A stretch of DNA of 64,000 nucleotides, from contig JBDIVL010000003.1 in the NCBI GenBank assembly GCA_039794405.1, positions 62,001 to 126,000 on the forward strand, written 5' to 3'. The DNA is from JBDIVL01 sp039794405 (GTDB taxonomy: Bacteria; Planctomycetota; Brocadiia; Brocadiales; Brocadiaceae). Position numbers and translations under genes: made by a program. Under the pieces are notes generated by a model that was not told the origin of the DNA, did no database searches, and saw nothing but the letters and a program-made list of their open reading frames with translations. Shown here piece after piece: positions 47,721 through 57,721 of this stretch; the stretch's first letter is position 1, and each line of letters starts with the position of its first letter.

Positions 47721-48287
47721 ATGAATGTAAGGCTTTTTGTTGCGATCGAGATTACGGAAGAAATCAGAAAAAAATTTGTACTATTCCAGAATACATTGAA
47801 AAAGGCAGATGCAGACGTAGGATGGGTATCACCTGAAAACTTCCATATTACATTAAAATTTATTGGATATCTTGAAGAAGAAAAAATTGATACCGCTTTT
47901 GGTGTAATAAAGGACTCAGTGGTTCATATAAAGCCGTTTGATCTTGATTATATAGGAGTAGGTGTTTTTCCAAATCAAAGAAATCCACGGGTTATTTTTA
48001 TTGATGTGATAGATCCGGGAAAAAATTTAACAAGTATACATCAAAAATTAGATAATCAACTGGTACTATTAGGTGTGGAACAAGACAATCATCCATTTGA
48101 GGCACATCTTACGGTTGGACGTGTAAAAACACGAAGGAATATAAACAAACTCATAGAGAATTTAAATTCGTACAATGGGTTTAACTTTGGTTTAGAACAT
48201 GTAATACAGGTAGTTCTTATGAAGAGTACCCTTTCACAGAAGGGACCCATATATACGAAGTTACAAAGTATTAATTTAGTTTCATAA
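47721..48287 (+). CDS. thpR: RNA 2',3'-cyclic phosphodiesterase
   Basis: 188 residues, starting two bases after the previous stop. The two HxTx catalytic motifs are present: HITLKF (near residue 46) and HLTVGR (near 131). The family (ThpR/LigT) opens 2',3'-cyclic phosphates on RNA and sometimes ligates tRNA halves. It lies just before recA, as in several other bacteria. Confidence 0.88.
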   Translation: MNVRLFVAIEITEEIRKKFVLFQNTLKKADADVGWVSPENFHITLKFIGYLEEEKIDTAFGVIKDSVVHIKPFDLDYIGVGVFPNQRNPRVIFIDVIDPGKNLTSIHQKLDNQLVLLGVEQDNHPFEAHLTVGRVKTRRNINKLIENLNSYNGFNFGLEHVIQVVLMKSTLSQKGPIYTKLQSINLVS

Positions 48288-48316
48288 CTTTATGGCTTTT
48301 ATATGGGTGGATTATT

Positions 48317-49402
48317 ATGGTAAAACTTGAAGAAGATAAAGAAAAACGGCAACAGGCCCTGGAGAGAGCGATCTCACATATTGAAAAACAATATGGGAAG
48401 GGGACAATAATGAAATTGGGGGGTGATACAAAGTTAGATGTTCCTACAATTTCAACAGGGACATTATCCCTGGACATTGCGCTCGGTGTGGGAGGAATCC
48501 CTCGTGGAAGGGTTGTTGAAATATTCGGTCCGGAATCTTCGGGCAAAACAACTCTCACTCTTCATATTATCGCTAATGCACAAAAGGGAGGGGGTACGGC
48601 AGCTTTTATTGATGCAGAGCATGCCCTGGACCCTGATTATGCGAGGAAATTAGGAGTAGATTTAGATAATCTCATGGTCAACCAGCCAGATACGGGAGAA
48701 CAGGCACTTGAGATTGCAGAACTCCTGGTAAGGAGCAATGCGGTAGATATTATTGCAGTTGATTCCGTGGCAGCCCTCGTTCCCCGTGCAGAAATTGAGG
48801 GAGAAATGGGCGATAGCCATGTGGGATTACAAGCGAGGTTGATGTCACAGGCATTACGTAAGCTAACGGGTTGTATCTCAAAGTCTCAGACTAGTGTCAT
48901 CTTTATCAACCAGATCCGGGAGAAGATTGGTGTAATGTACGGGGGAAATCCAGAAACAACCCCGGGTGGAAGGGCATTGAAATTTTATTCTTCGGTACGT
49001 ATCGATATACGAAAAATTGGTACGATAAAAGACGGTGATGTGAATATCGGAAGCAGGGTCCGTGCAACAATCGCTAAAAACAAGGTTGCAGCTCCCTTCC
49101 GAAAGGCAGAGTTTGATATCTTGTATAATACGGGTATATCACGGGCAGGGGATATTATCGATCTTGGAGTCGAACATCAGATTATAGAAAAATCTGGTAC
49201 CTGGTTCTCTTATGGTGAAATACGTTTAGGACAGGGTAGAGAAAATTCAAGACAGTTCATTACAGAAAAACCCGAACTGATGACTGAAATTGAGCAGTCT
49301 ATCCTTAAAAAAATGAGGCCAGAATTAATCACAGAGCAAACTTATGAAGGGACCTCCGATAAAACCAGGGTTGTATCCTCATTGAAAAAGGGTGAAAAAT
49401 AA
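48317..49402 (+). CDS. recA: Recombinase RecA
   Basis: 361 residues. Walker A GPESSGKTT, the QPDTGEQALEI loop, Walker B VDIIAVDSVAALVP, the L2-loop FINQIREKIGVMYGGNPETT and a C-terminal domain ending in a lysine-rich tail are all visible. It forms filaments on single-stranded DNA for repair and triggers LexA cleavage, linking to lexA and dinB at 24.6-27.2 kb. It overlaps the possible GTG start of alaS. Confidence 0.97.
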   Translation: MVKLEEDKEKRQQALERAISHIEKQYGKGTIMKLGGDTKLDVPTISTGTLSLDIALGVGGIPRGRVVEIFGPESSGKTTLTLHIIANAQKGGGTAAFIDAEHALDPDYARKLGVDLDNLMVNQPDTGEQALEIAELLVRSNAVDIIAVDSVAALVPRAEIEGEMGDSHVGLQARLMSQALRKLTGCISKSQTSVIFINQIREKIGVMYGGNPETTPGGRALKFYSSVRIDIRKIGTIKDGDVNIGSRVRATIAKNKVAAPFRKAEFDILYNTGISRAGDIIDLGVEHQIIEKSGTWFSYGEIRLGQGRENSRQFITEKPELMTEIEQSILKKMRPELITEQTYEGTSDKTRVVSSLKKGEK

Positions 49403-49412
49403 TTTATCAGTC

Positions 49413-52073
49413 ATGAAGACCAGCGAAATTCGTAATAAATTTCTCAAATTCTTTGAAAGAAAATCTCACGTTATTTTCCCCAGTGATTCATTAGTTCCAC
49501 AGAATGACCCTACGCTCCTCTTTACGGGTGCAGGAATGAATCAGTTTAAAGATATGTTTCTTGGTAAAGGAAACTTACCTGTTAAGAAGGCAACAACTTG
49601 TCAGAAATGTCTCCGCACCGGGGATATCGAGAACGTAGGGAAGACGGCATCCCACCATACATTTTTTGAAATGCTGGGAAACTTTTCTTTTGGTGACTAT
49701 TTCAAAAAAGAAACCATTGAATGGGCATGGGAATTCTTAGTACAAGAGTTAAAAATCCCGGAAGAACGCCTGAGCGTCAGTGTCTATAAAGATGACCATG
49801 AGTCGTGCGAAATTTGGGAAAAATACATCCATATACCCAAATCAAGAATATATCATTATGATGAAAAGGACAATTTCTGGCCGTCAAATGCCCCAAAGCT
49901 TGGTCCCAATGGGCCTTGCGGTCCGTGTTCTGAGATATTTTTTGACCAGGGAGAAAAAACCGGCTGCGGCCGAAAAGAATGCGAACCTGCCTGCGAATGT
50001 GATCGTTTTGTAGAAATTTGGAATTTAGTTTTTACCCAATATAACCGCAGAGAAGGGGGAGTGCTAGAACCATTACCACACAAGAATGTAGATACCGGTA
50101 TGGGGTTAGAGAGAATGGCACGTGTCATGCAAGGGGTGCAGACGAATTTTGACATCGACATTTTCCATCCCATTATTGAGTGCATAGAAGAAATCTCAAA
50201 TGTAAAATATAATGGGCGAATAGAGAGCGCCATACTCATGCGTCGTATCGCTGATCATGTAAAAGCTTGCACATTTTGTATTTCGGATGGTGTTCTCCCC
50301 AGCAATGAAGGACGTGGATATGTGGAAAGGCGGTTATTAAGAAGAGCCATACGAGATGGTACGCAATTAGGGATAAAAGAATCCTTCCTCTATAAATTGG
50401 TACCAATTGTTAGTAATGTAATGCAAGATTATTATCCAGACGTTAAGCAGCGCAGAGAAAATATTGCACGAATTGTAAAAAGCGAGGAAGAGAAGTTTCA
50501 TGAAACCCTTGACCAGGGAACGCGGATATTAGAGGAACTTATGAGAGCCCTGGAAAAAAGTAACCAGAGAACCCTTCCAGGCCGTGAAGCCTTCAAATTA
50601 TATGATACGTATGGATTTCCCCTGGAAATGACAGAATCAATTCTTTGTGAGAAAGGTTTCGATGTTGATAAAGATGCCTTCGAAGAAGAACTGAAAAGGC
50701 AGCGATTACAAGCAAGGGCTTCCTCTCAGATGACAGGACAAATCTTCGATACCGGTCCACTGAGCAAAATAAAGGATATCTCAAAAGGTACAAAATTTGT
50801 CGGTTATGAACAATACACATGCGAAGGACGGATAATAGCCATTATACAAAATGGCCAGCTTGTGGATGTTGCTCTGGCAGGAAATGAGGTGACGATACTC
50901 TTGGATCAAACACCATTCTATGGGGAATCGGGTGGGCAAATCGGTGACAGAGGTATTTTGGAATCAAATGGGTGTCATATCCAAATTACTGATACAAAAA
51001 AAAGCGATGATTTTATTCTCCATATTGGAAAAATAGGAAAAGGAGAACTAAAGAAAGGAAGCGTGGTAAATGCAAAGATTGATGTTCAGCGGAGAAATGC
51101 TATTCGGAGAAACCATTCAGCGACGCACATCCTCCACCATACCTTGCGAAAAGTGATTGGCCAGCATGCAGAACAAGCAGGTTCCCTGGTAACACCTGAT
51201 CGCTTGCGATTTGACTTTCAACATTTCTCAGGCCTGACGAAAGAGGAAATTACACGAATCGAAGATATTGTAAACGAAAAAATATTGGAAGATATGCCCG
51301 TATCAGTACAAGAACTAACAATCCAGGAGGCAAGGGATATTGGTGCTGTAGCCCTGTTTGGGGAGAAATATGGAGAGTTGGTCCGGGTGGTTTCCATCGG
51401 TAATTTCAGTAAAGAATTGTGTGGTGGAACTCATGTAAACGGTACGGGAGAAATCGGATTATTTAGAATAGAAAACGAATCATCTGTTGCTGCCGGGGTT
51501 AGACGTGTTGAAGCTGTAACAGGTATGGCTTCTTTAAGTCGAAGCCGGGAAAAAGAGCGTATTGTTCAGGAGATATGTGATATCCTCGGCACGAATGAGG
51601 ATAAACTGGTTACAAAAACACAGGAAATCTTGCACGAACTGAAAAACTCACAGAAAGAAGTCTACAGAATAAAACAAAAAGAGTTAAGCAGTAAGATAAA
51701 CCCCTTTATAGAACAGGCAAAAGAAGTTTCAGGAGTTAAGATTGTTACAAGGAGACTGGAGGATGTGACCGCAGATGACTTGAGAAAAACAGCAGACATG
51801 TTAATAAAGTCAGCTCAAGAGGTTGCTGTCGTATTAGGATCTACTCAGAATGGGCGTGTAACATTAATCGCTGCCTTAAGTTCTAAACTGATAAATCTCG
51901 GCCTCCATGCAGGAAATATTGCAAAAGAAGTAGCGAAAGTTGTTGGAGGCGGGGGAGGTGGAAGGCCGGACATGGCACAGGCAGGCGGTCAGTATCCAGA
52001 CAAACTAGATGAAGCGCTTCGTTTTGCTACAGAACTATTAAAGAATAAAATACAGCAAAACTTAGTTAAGTAG
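49413..52073 (+). CDS. alaS: Alanyl-tRNA synthetase
   Basis: 886 residues from MKTSEIRNKFLKFFE; a GTG at 49392, inside recA, would add seven residues. The class II core shows FTGAGMNQFKD, GDIENVGKT and SHHTFFEMLGNFSFGDYFKKE, the editing domain HSATHIL and CGGTHV zinc sites, and a DHHA1 tail with VVGGGGGGRPDMAQAG. It charges tRNA-Ala. A cysteine-rich insertion GCGRKECEPACECD near residues 185-200 is a common AlaS feature. Confidence 0.96.
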   Translation: MKTSEIRNKFLKFFERKSHVIFPSDSLVPQNDPTLLFTGAGMNQFKDMFLGKGNLPVKKATTCQKCLRTGDIENVGKTASHHTFFEMLGNFSFGDYFKKETIEWAWEFLVQELKIPEERLSVSVYKDDHESCEIWEKYIHIPKSRIYHYDEKDNFWPSNAPKLGPNGPCGPCSEIFFDQGEKTGCGRKECEPACECDRFVEIWNLVFTQYNRREGGVLEPLPHKNVDTGMGLERMARVMQGVQTNFDIDIFHPIIECIEEISNVKYNGRIESAILMRRIADHVKACTFCISDGVLPSNEGRGYVERRLLRRAIRDGTQLGIKESFLYKLVPIVSNVMQDYYPDVKQRRENIARIVKSEEEKFHETLDQGTRILEELMRALEKSNQRTLPGREAFKLYDTYGFPLEMTESILCEKGFDVDKDAFEEELKRQRLQARASSQMTGQIFDTGPLSKIKDISKGTKFVGYEQYTCEGRIIAIIQNGQLVDVALAGNEVTILLDQTPFYGESGGQIGDRGILESNGCHIQITDTKKSDDFILHIGKIGKGELKKGSVVNAKIDVQRRNAIRRNHSATHILHHTLRKVIGQHAEQAGSLVTPDRLRFDFQHFSGLTKEEITRIEDIVNEKILEDMPVSVQELTIQEARDIGAVALFGEKYGELVRVVSIGNFSKELCGGTHVNGTGEIGLFRIENESSVAAGVRRVEAVTGMASLSRSREKERIVQEICDILGTNEDKLVTKTQEILHELKNSQKEVYRIKQKELSSKINPFIEQAKEVSGVKIVTRRLEDVTADDLRKTADMLIKSAQEVAVVLGSTQNGRVTLIAALSSKLINLGLHAGNIAKEVAKVVGGGGGGRPDMAQAGGQYPDKLDEALRFATELLKNKIQQNLVK

Positions 52074-52201
52074 CCTCTTATTTTACTTGACAATAGTGAT
52101 GTCTCTCTATAAAATCGCTGGTTTAAAAGTGTAATAGATATTATATTATGTATAGAGAATTTTTATGGAAAAATTCGTACAGAATTTTATCGAGGTGATA
52201 A

Positions 52202-52429
52202 ATGCCTAATCCAAAAAGAAGGTTTTCAAATTCAAGAACACGCAAGAGACGTACGCACGACAAGTTAACTCCTCCAATCATTCCGCTCGCTGAAAATATG
52301 GAAAGAGGTGCTGGCGTACGATCGAAACGATATATTTGTTCACATTGTAAACAGGTAAACCAACCACATACTATTTGTCACAATTGCGGCTATTACCGAG
52401 GAAAACAGGTAATTTCTGTTGAAAGATAG
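52202..52429 (+). CDS. rpmF: 50S ribosomal protein L32
   Basis: 75 residues. MPNPKRRFSNSRTRKRRTHD is the L32 opening. The zinc-ribbon cysteines C46, C49, C59 and C62 are all kept, so this is the zinc-binding form. It precedes plsX by four bases, the common rpmF-plsX-fab order. Confidence 0.95.
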   Translation: MPNPKRRFSNSRTRKRRTHDKLTPPIIPLAENMERGAGVRSKRYICSHCKQVNQPHTICHNCGYYRGKQVISVER

Positions 52430-52432
52430 CCC

Positions 52433-53449
52433 ATGAGAGTTGCGGTAGACGTAATGGGTGGAGATAAGGCTCCGCATGAGATTGTTAAGGGGTCGGTACT
52501 TGCTGCACAGCAATTTCCTGATGATGAGATTGTCTTGGTTGGTAATGAGAAAGAAATACAACGAGAACTCAGCCTTTACGGAAGAGTTCAGAAAAACATT
52601 TCTATTCATCATACATCTCAAGTGGTTCAGATGGATGACCCTGCTACCTATTCTATACGTCAAAAAAAGGATTCATCAATTACACGAAGTATCCAGCTTG
52701 TAGCAAATGGAGATGTCGCCGCCGTTGTTAGCGCAGGACATACGGGTGCTACCGTAGCTGCATCAACGTTATATTTAAAGACACTGAAGGGGGTTCAACG
52801 CCCTGGTATTGTTGCAGCACTTCCTACACGACATGGAATATGCTCAATCATCGATATAGGAGCAAATATTGCCTGTAAGCCTATACATCTCTTTCAGTAT
52901 GGTATTATGGCAGCGGTGTTTATTAAGTATATCTTCGGTATTGATGATCCAAAGATTGGACTTCTGAATATTGGTGAAGAAAATGCGAAGGGGAATGATC
53001 TTGCAAAAGAAACTTTTCTGCTTTTCTCCAATTCATCTTTAAATTTTGTAGGAAATGTTGAAGGTCGTGAAATATTTGATAGTAAAGCAGATATTGTTGT
53101 ATGTGAAGGTTTTGTAGGAAATGTGATGCTAAAATTTGCAGAAGGGCTTTCCATGAGCCTTTTGTCAACAATTAAATCAGAAGCAATGAAGACGCTCTGG
53201 TCGAAACTTGGTTTGTGGCTATGCAGACCATCATTTGAAGTACTAAGGGCAAAAATGGACTTTGCAGAATATGGTGGTGCTCCTCTGCTTGGCGTTAATG
53301 GTGTTTGTATTATATGCCATGGAAGATCAGATTCCAGGGCCATTCGAAACGCCGTAAGAGTCGCATTGCAGTTATCAAGAAACAAAATTAATGAGCACAT
53401 TATCTCTGGGCTAGAAAAGTACAATACTCTTGCAGTAAATGTTACTTAG
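52433..53449 (+). CDS. plsX: Phosphate acyltransferase PlsX
   Basis: 338 residues. MRVAVDVMGGDKAPHEIVKG, VVSAGHTGATVAA and YGGAPLLGVNGVCIICHGRS are PlsX signatures. It converts acyl-ACP to acyl-phosphate for phospholipid synthesis. It sits between rpmF and fabH as usual. Confidence 0.95.
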   Translation: MRVAVDVMGGDKAPHEIVKGSVLAAQQFPDDEIVLVGNEKEIQRELSLYGRVQKNISIHHTSQVVQMDDPATYSIRQKKDSSITRSIQLVANGDVAAVVSAGHTGATVAASTLYLKTLKGVQRPGIVAALPTRHGICSIIDIGANIACKPIHLFQYGIMAAVFIKYIFGIDDPKIGLLNIGEENAKGNDLAKETFLLFSNSSLNFVGNVEGREIFDSKADIVVCEGFVGNVMLKFAEGLSMSLLSTIKSEAMKTLWSKLGLWLCRPSFEVLRAKMDFAEYGGAPLLGVNGVCIICHGRSDSRAIRNAVRVALQLSRNKINEHIISGLEKYNTLAVNVT

Positions 53450-53496
53450 CTAGCTGGCTACCTATTAACCTCCTCTGGGCAATTAAGAAATTACAC

Positions 53497-54486
53497 ATGC
53501 AACAGAATCAAAGGGCATCTATTACAGGGATAGGATCTTTTCTACCGGGCAAGGTTTTAACAAACTATGACTTAGAGAAAATAGTTGATACCAGCGATGA
53601 ATGGATTACCCAGCGGACAGGTATTAAAGAGCGTCGCATTGTTGAGGACGGTGTAATAACATCTGACCTTGCCGCTCAGGCTTCGCTTAGGGCAATGGAA
53701 GATGCCGGAGTTTCTCCAAAAGATTTAGACTTAATTATTGCATCTACGATTACTCCTGATCATTTCTTTCCTGCAACCTCATGTTATATACAACAGAAAA
53801 TAGGCGCGACCAGGGCATGTGCCTTCGATATACTGGCAGCCTGCGCCGGGTTTATTTACGCACTTTCTATTGGCCGCAGCTTTGTAGACACTGGCGCAAT
53901 GAAAACCGTCCTTGTAATCGGAGCAGAATGTCTGTCAAAAATTACTGATTATACCGATCGCAAAACCTGTGTGTTATTTGGAGATGGAGCCGGTGCTGTG
54001 ATTATCCAGAAAAGCGGCACAAAACATGAAATTCTCGATACGAACTTGGCTGCAGATGGATCACAGGCAGACGTGCTTATCATGCCGGGAGGCGGGTCAA
54101 AACATCCTGCTACTCTAGAGTCAATTCAGCAGCGAATGCATTACATTAAATTTAAGGGAAAAGAAGTATTCAAACTGGCAATTAACAATATAACAAATCT
54201 GATCTACGAGACAGTAGAAAAAAACGGGTTAAAATTGAGTGATATTGATTTAATCATCCCCCACCAGAGCAATTTACGGATTATCGAGGCAACTATGGAG
54301 AAACTTGGGCTACCAATGGAAAAGGCGTTTGTCAATATTGACAAATACGGAAATACATCTTCTGCCTCCATCCCCATCGCAATTGATGAAGCCCGAAAAG
54401 AAGGGCGTATCAAGAAAGGAAACATTGTTATGCTGGTGGCATTTGGGGGAGGATTGACATGGGGATCATCAATCATTAGGTGGTAG
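53497..54486 (+). CDS. fabH: 3-oxoacyl-ACP synthase III
   Basis: 329 residues. The catalytic triad is visible: C116 in ILAACAGFIYAL, His in IPHQSN, and Asn in YGNTSSASIPIA. It starts fatty-acid chains by condensing acyl-CoA with malonyl-ACP. The stop overlaps the fabD open frame. In anammox organisms fatty-acid genes also feed ladderane lipids; there is no direct sign that this copy does. Confidence 0.95.
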   Translation: MQQNQRASITGIGSFLPGKVLTNYDLEKIVDTSDEWITQRTGIKERRIVEDGVITSDLAAQASLRAMEDAGVSPKDLDLIIASTITPDHFFPATSCYIQQKIGATRACAFDILAACAGFIYALSIGRSFVDTGAMKTVLVIGAECLSKITDYTDRKTCVLFGDGAGAVIIQKSGTKHEILDTNLAADGSQADVLIMPGGGSKHPATLESIQQRMHYIKFKGKEVFKLAINNITNLIYETVEKNGLKLSDIDLIIPHQSNLRIIEATMEKLGLPMEKAFVNIDKYGNTSSASIPIAIDEARKEGRIKKGNIVMLVAFGGGLTWGSSIIRW

Positions 54487-54491
54487 AAAAT

Positions 54492-55427
54492 ATGCGAAAA
54501 GTAGCATTCCTATTCCCTGGCCAGGGTGCACAATATGTGGGAATGGGTAAGGATTTTTACGCACAGTTTAAAGAAGCGCAGGAGGTGTTTGACAATGCCA
54601 GCGAAATTCTGGGATTTGACATAGCTAAGCTTTGTTTTCAAGGAAAGCAGGAAGAGCTTAATAAAACTGCCATTTGTCAGCCTGCTATATTCCTAACCAG
54701 CATGGCAATCCTGGAGGTGCTAAAGAAAAATTCTCCGATTCAAATAGATAAATGCCTTGCTGTTGCGGGGCTGAGTCTGGGAGAATACACAGCCCATGCA
54801 TCTACAGGTTCGATAACATTTCAAGATGCTTTAAGATTGGTATATAGGCGAGGTATGTTTATGCAAGAAGCCTGTGATGAGAACCCGGGAGGAATGGTTT
54901 CCATTATTGGTTTGGAAGATGAAAAAGTAGAACAGATATGCGAGGAAATGAGGCCGTCTGGAATTATTTGTGCTGCGAATTATAACTGTCCAGGACAAGT
55001 AGTCATCTCAGGTGAAAAGGCTGTTTTAGAAAAAGCATCTGCCTTGGCTAGGCAACGTGGTGCGAAGATGGTTGTTCCTTTAAAGGTAGACGGGGCCTTT
55101 CATTCAGAATTAATGAGTCCTGCAAGCAGGAGACTTACCGAAGAACTGGAATCAACGCCTATTTCAGAATCAAATATTCCGGTTGTTGCAAACATCCATG
55201 CAGGATATGTAAAAAAACATAATGAGATAAAAATGTCATTGGCAAAGCAATTAACAAGCCCTGTACGGTGGCATCAATCAGTCCGTGCGCTTATACAGGA
55301 CGGATTTAATCAGTTTTATGAAATTGGCCCTGGAAAATCTTTATCGGGACTTATGAGAAGAATTGATTCTACTCAGGAAATAAGGAACATTGATACCGTA
55401 GAGGCTTTTAAGAATTTGACAAATTGA
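54492..55427 (+). CDS. fabD: Malonyl-CoA:ACP transacylase
   Basis: 311 residues from ATG 54492; a GTG at 54480, overlapping fabH, is the alternative. FLFPGQGAQYVGMG and the nucleophile elbow GLSLGEYTAH are present, with FHSELM giving the catalytic His. It loads malonate onto ACP. The next gene is acpP, 131 bases on, rather than fabG. Confidence 0.95.
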   Translation: MRKVAFLFPGQGAQYVGMGKDFYAQFKEAQEVFDNASEILGFDIAKLCFQGKQEELNKTAICQPAIFLTSMAILEVLKKNSPIQIDKCLAVAGLSLGEYTAHASTGSITFQDALRLVYRRGMFMQEACDENPGGMVSIIGLEDEKVEQICEEMRPSGIICAANYNCPGQVVISGEKAVLEKASALARQRGAKMVVPLKVDGAFHSELMSPASRRLTEELESTPISESNIPVVANIHAGYVKKHNEIKMSLAKQLTSPVRWHQSVRALIQDGFNQFYEIGPGKSLSGLMRRIDSTQEIRNIDTVEAFKNLTN

Positions 55428-55558
55428 ATTAACCACGGATCAACACGGATAAACACTGATAAAATATATTAGTATGAAAAAATACTCTGAAACCCGCATA
55501 CAGAAAATGAAAATTCCTATACAATTGAATTAATTTTGGAAGATAAGGAGGTAAAACC
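55428..55558 (+). other. fabD-acpP gap with repeat tag
   Basis: It holds AACCACGGATCAACACGGAT-like dispersed sequence and the ATGAAAATTCCTATACAATT tag seen also at 9943 and 10348. This is where fabG stands in many bacteria; no fabG residue is recognisable. GGAGGT precedes acpP. Confidence 0.5.
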
Positions 55559-55792
55559 GTGTCTGCAATTGAAGAAAAGGTTAAGGAAATTATCACAAAG
55601 CAAATGGGGGTAAAACCTGAACAAATCACGAAAGAGACTTCATTTATTAATGATCTTGGAGCCGATTCACTCGATACCGTAGAACTGATTATGGAATTTG
55701 AGGATGCCTTTGATATGAACATTCCTGATGAAGAAGCAGAAAAAATACGAACCGTCGGGGATGCTGTTAAATACATTGAAGAACATAAATAA
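55559..55792 (+). CDS. acpP: Acyl carrier protein
   Basis: 77 residues from a GTG start with AAGGAGGT upstream. The phosphopantetheine site is S37 in LGADSLDTVEL, followed by the acidic helix II (IMEFEDAFD). It carries growing acyl chains. fabF begins two bases after its stop. Confidence 0.96.
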   Translation: MSAIEEKVKEIITKQMGVKPEQITKETSFINDLGADSLDTVELIMEFEDAFDMNIPDEEAEKIRTVGDAVKYIEEHK

Positions 55793-55793
55793 A

Positions 55794-57038
55794 ATGCAAG
55801 AACGAAGAAGAATCGTTATTACCGGCGTTGGAGCAATTACCCCTTTAGGGAAGGAAAAAAGGCAAATCTGGTCGGCATTATGTGCAGGGCAGAGCGGTAT
55901 AAAACCCATCACTTCTTTTGATACCTCTGCCTTTGATGTACACTTTGGTGGAGAAGCCAGTGATTTTGATCCTACCCTATGGTTTGACGTTAAGGAAGTG
56001 CGCCGTTTAGATCGTTTTGCTCAATTTGCTCTGGCTGCTTCTATATTAGCAGTGAAAGATTCTGAACTGAATCTGAGTAACTTTGATCAAACAAGAGTAG
56101 GCGTTGTAATTGGTTCAGGCATGGGAGGACTGTTGGAGCTTGAAACGCAACACAAGATCCTTATAAACAGGGGGCCTTCGAGGATATCTCCTTTCATGGT
56201 GCCGAAATTAATGGTCAATGCCGGTTCGGCACAAGTCGCTATATGGTTTGGACTAAAGGGGCCTAATTATGCATTAGTAACGGCGTGTACCACAGGTGTC
56301 AATGCTATAGGAGAGGCAGTCCATATTATTCAAAGGGGGGATGCAGATATCATGATAGCAGGAAGCTCAGAGGCGGTGATTACCCCTTTAGGCCTCAGCG
56401 GGTTTAGCGCGATGAAAGCCCTCTCTACCCGTAATGGTGAACCACAAAAAGCCAGTCGTCCCTTTGATAAAGACCGGGACGGCTTCGTTCTTTCGGAAGG
56501 GGCAGGAGTTATTGTAATCGAAGAGTTTGAAGCAGCAAGGAAAAGGGGTGCACATATCTATGCAGAAATATTAGGTTACGGGCTTAATGCAGATGCCTGC
56601 CATATCGCTGCACCGGAACAAAATGGTGATGGCGCAATGCGATGTATGAGAAGTGCATTAAAAGATGCTCGGTCTAATCCGGAAGAGATAGATTATATCA
56701 ATGCACATGCTACATCAACCCCTGTAGGTGATAATATCGAAGTAAAAGCAATAAAAAAGGTTTTCGGGTCATACGCTCCCAAAATTCCTATTAGCGCTAC
56801 AAAATCCATGCTGGGACATCAGCTTGGTGCTTCAGGAAGTGTAGAGATTGTCATTTCTGCCTTGGTAATAAAGGAAGGCATTATCCCGCCAACTATTAAT
56901 CATGAGATACCTGATCCTGAATGTGCAGGATTAGATTTTGTACCCAACGCTGCCCGTGAAAAGAAGGTCAATAAAATTCTTTCCAATTCTTTTGGTTTCG
57001 GTGGGCATAACGCCAGCATCGTCCTTGGTAAATTGTAG
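55794..57038 (+). CDS. fabF: 3-oxoacyl-ACP synthase II
   Basis: 414 residues from MQERRRIVITGVGAITPLG; the upstream in-frame ATG at 55728 lies inside acpP and is rejected. The catalytic Cys is in TACTTGVNAIGEA, with His in NAHATSTPVGD and GHQLGASG. It elongates acyl-ACP. Last gene of the cluster. Confidence 0.95.
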   Translation: MQERRRIVITGVGAITPLGKEKRQIWSALCAGQSGIKPITSFDTSAFDVHFGGEASDFDPTLWFDVKEVRRLDRFAQFALAASILAVKDSELNLSNFDQTRVGVVIGSGMGGLLELETQHKILINRGPSRISPFMVPKLMVNAGSAQVAIWFGLKGPNYALVTACTTGVNAIGEAVHIIQRGDADIMIAGSSEAVITPLGLSGFSAMKALSTRNGEPQKASRPFDKDRDGFVLSEGAGVIVIEEFEAARKRGAHIYAEILGYGLNADACHIAAPEQNGDGAMRCMRSALKDARSNPEEIDYINAHATSTPVGDNIEVKAIKKVFGSYAPKIPISATKSMLGHQLGASGSVEIVISALVIKEGIIPPTINHEIPDPECAGLDFVPNAAREKKVNKILSNSFGFGGHNASIVLGKL

Positions 57039-57721
57039 TATTTACCATCCTCTCTAATACCTCATGCGTCTGGCTTTTGTACCATGGGCATTTGCCTTTG
57101 TACCTTCGATTGCCCAATGACCTACCCGTATCAACTACGGCTCTTTGTGTATCATTTCAGTCTCTATCTTTATATTTCTTCCCAATGCTGCTTATACCAA
57201 GCTCCTCTACTGCATCATTGACTGCTCTACCCTGAAACCTTACCTTTTTTACACAGAAACTAAAGGATTACTATCCCATGCACGTATTCAGTATAGGAAA
57301 AGCTTAAGCTATTGCAAATATATTCATTTAGGGAATATAAACATGCTGTTTCGGTGCGCTCTTTACCGAGCACCGGGAATAGAATTCATACCGGTACTCA
57401 ATTAGGTTGACATTTCCCATTACAGGAAGTATTATGGTAACCACTTTTTTGAGTTTAGGGGGTGACCGTGAAATTCAGAGTCTTTATGGTATTGCCTTGT
57501 AAAAACCTCTTTTTTACGTAAGTTTTTTGTAAGCATACAGCTATCATCTGTCAGCCTTCAGCTTCGGCCAAATTGCTGATAGCTGAATACCACTTACAAC
57601 TTCTCGTTCGGTCACAGCTACACCGCCCCAGGAATATAGAAATGCCAGACAGGTGTTGGCTTGTGTGATTCGGTTGATTTTTATCCCTTGAATATTTATT
57701 GAAGGAGGTAAATGGAAACGT
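57039..57721 (+). other. Intergenic region
   Basis: 683 bases without a credible gene; an 86-codon frame at 57145-57405 has no start signal or recognisable content. A CTGTCAGCCTTCAGCTTCGG...GCTGATAGCTGAA imperfect palindrome lies near 57548-57586. Confidence 0.45.

Noticed and set aside
57145..57405. 86-codon open frame after fabF
   Set aside because: No start signal, composition unlike genes here, no recognisable domain.
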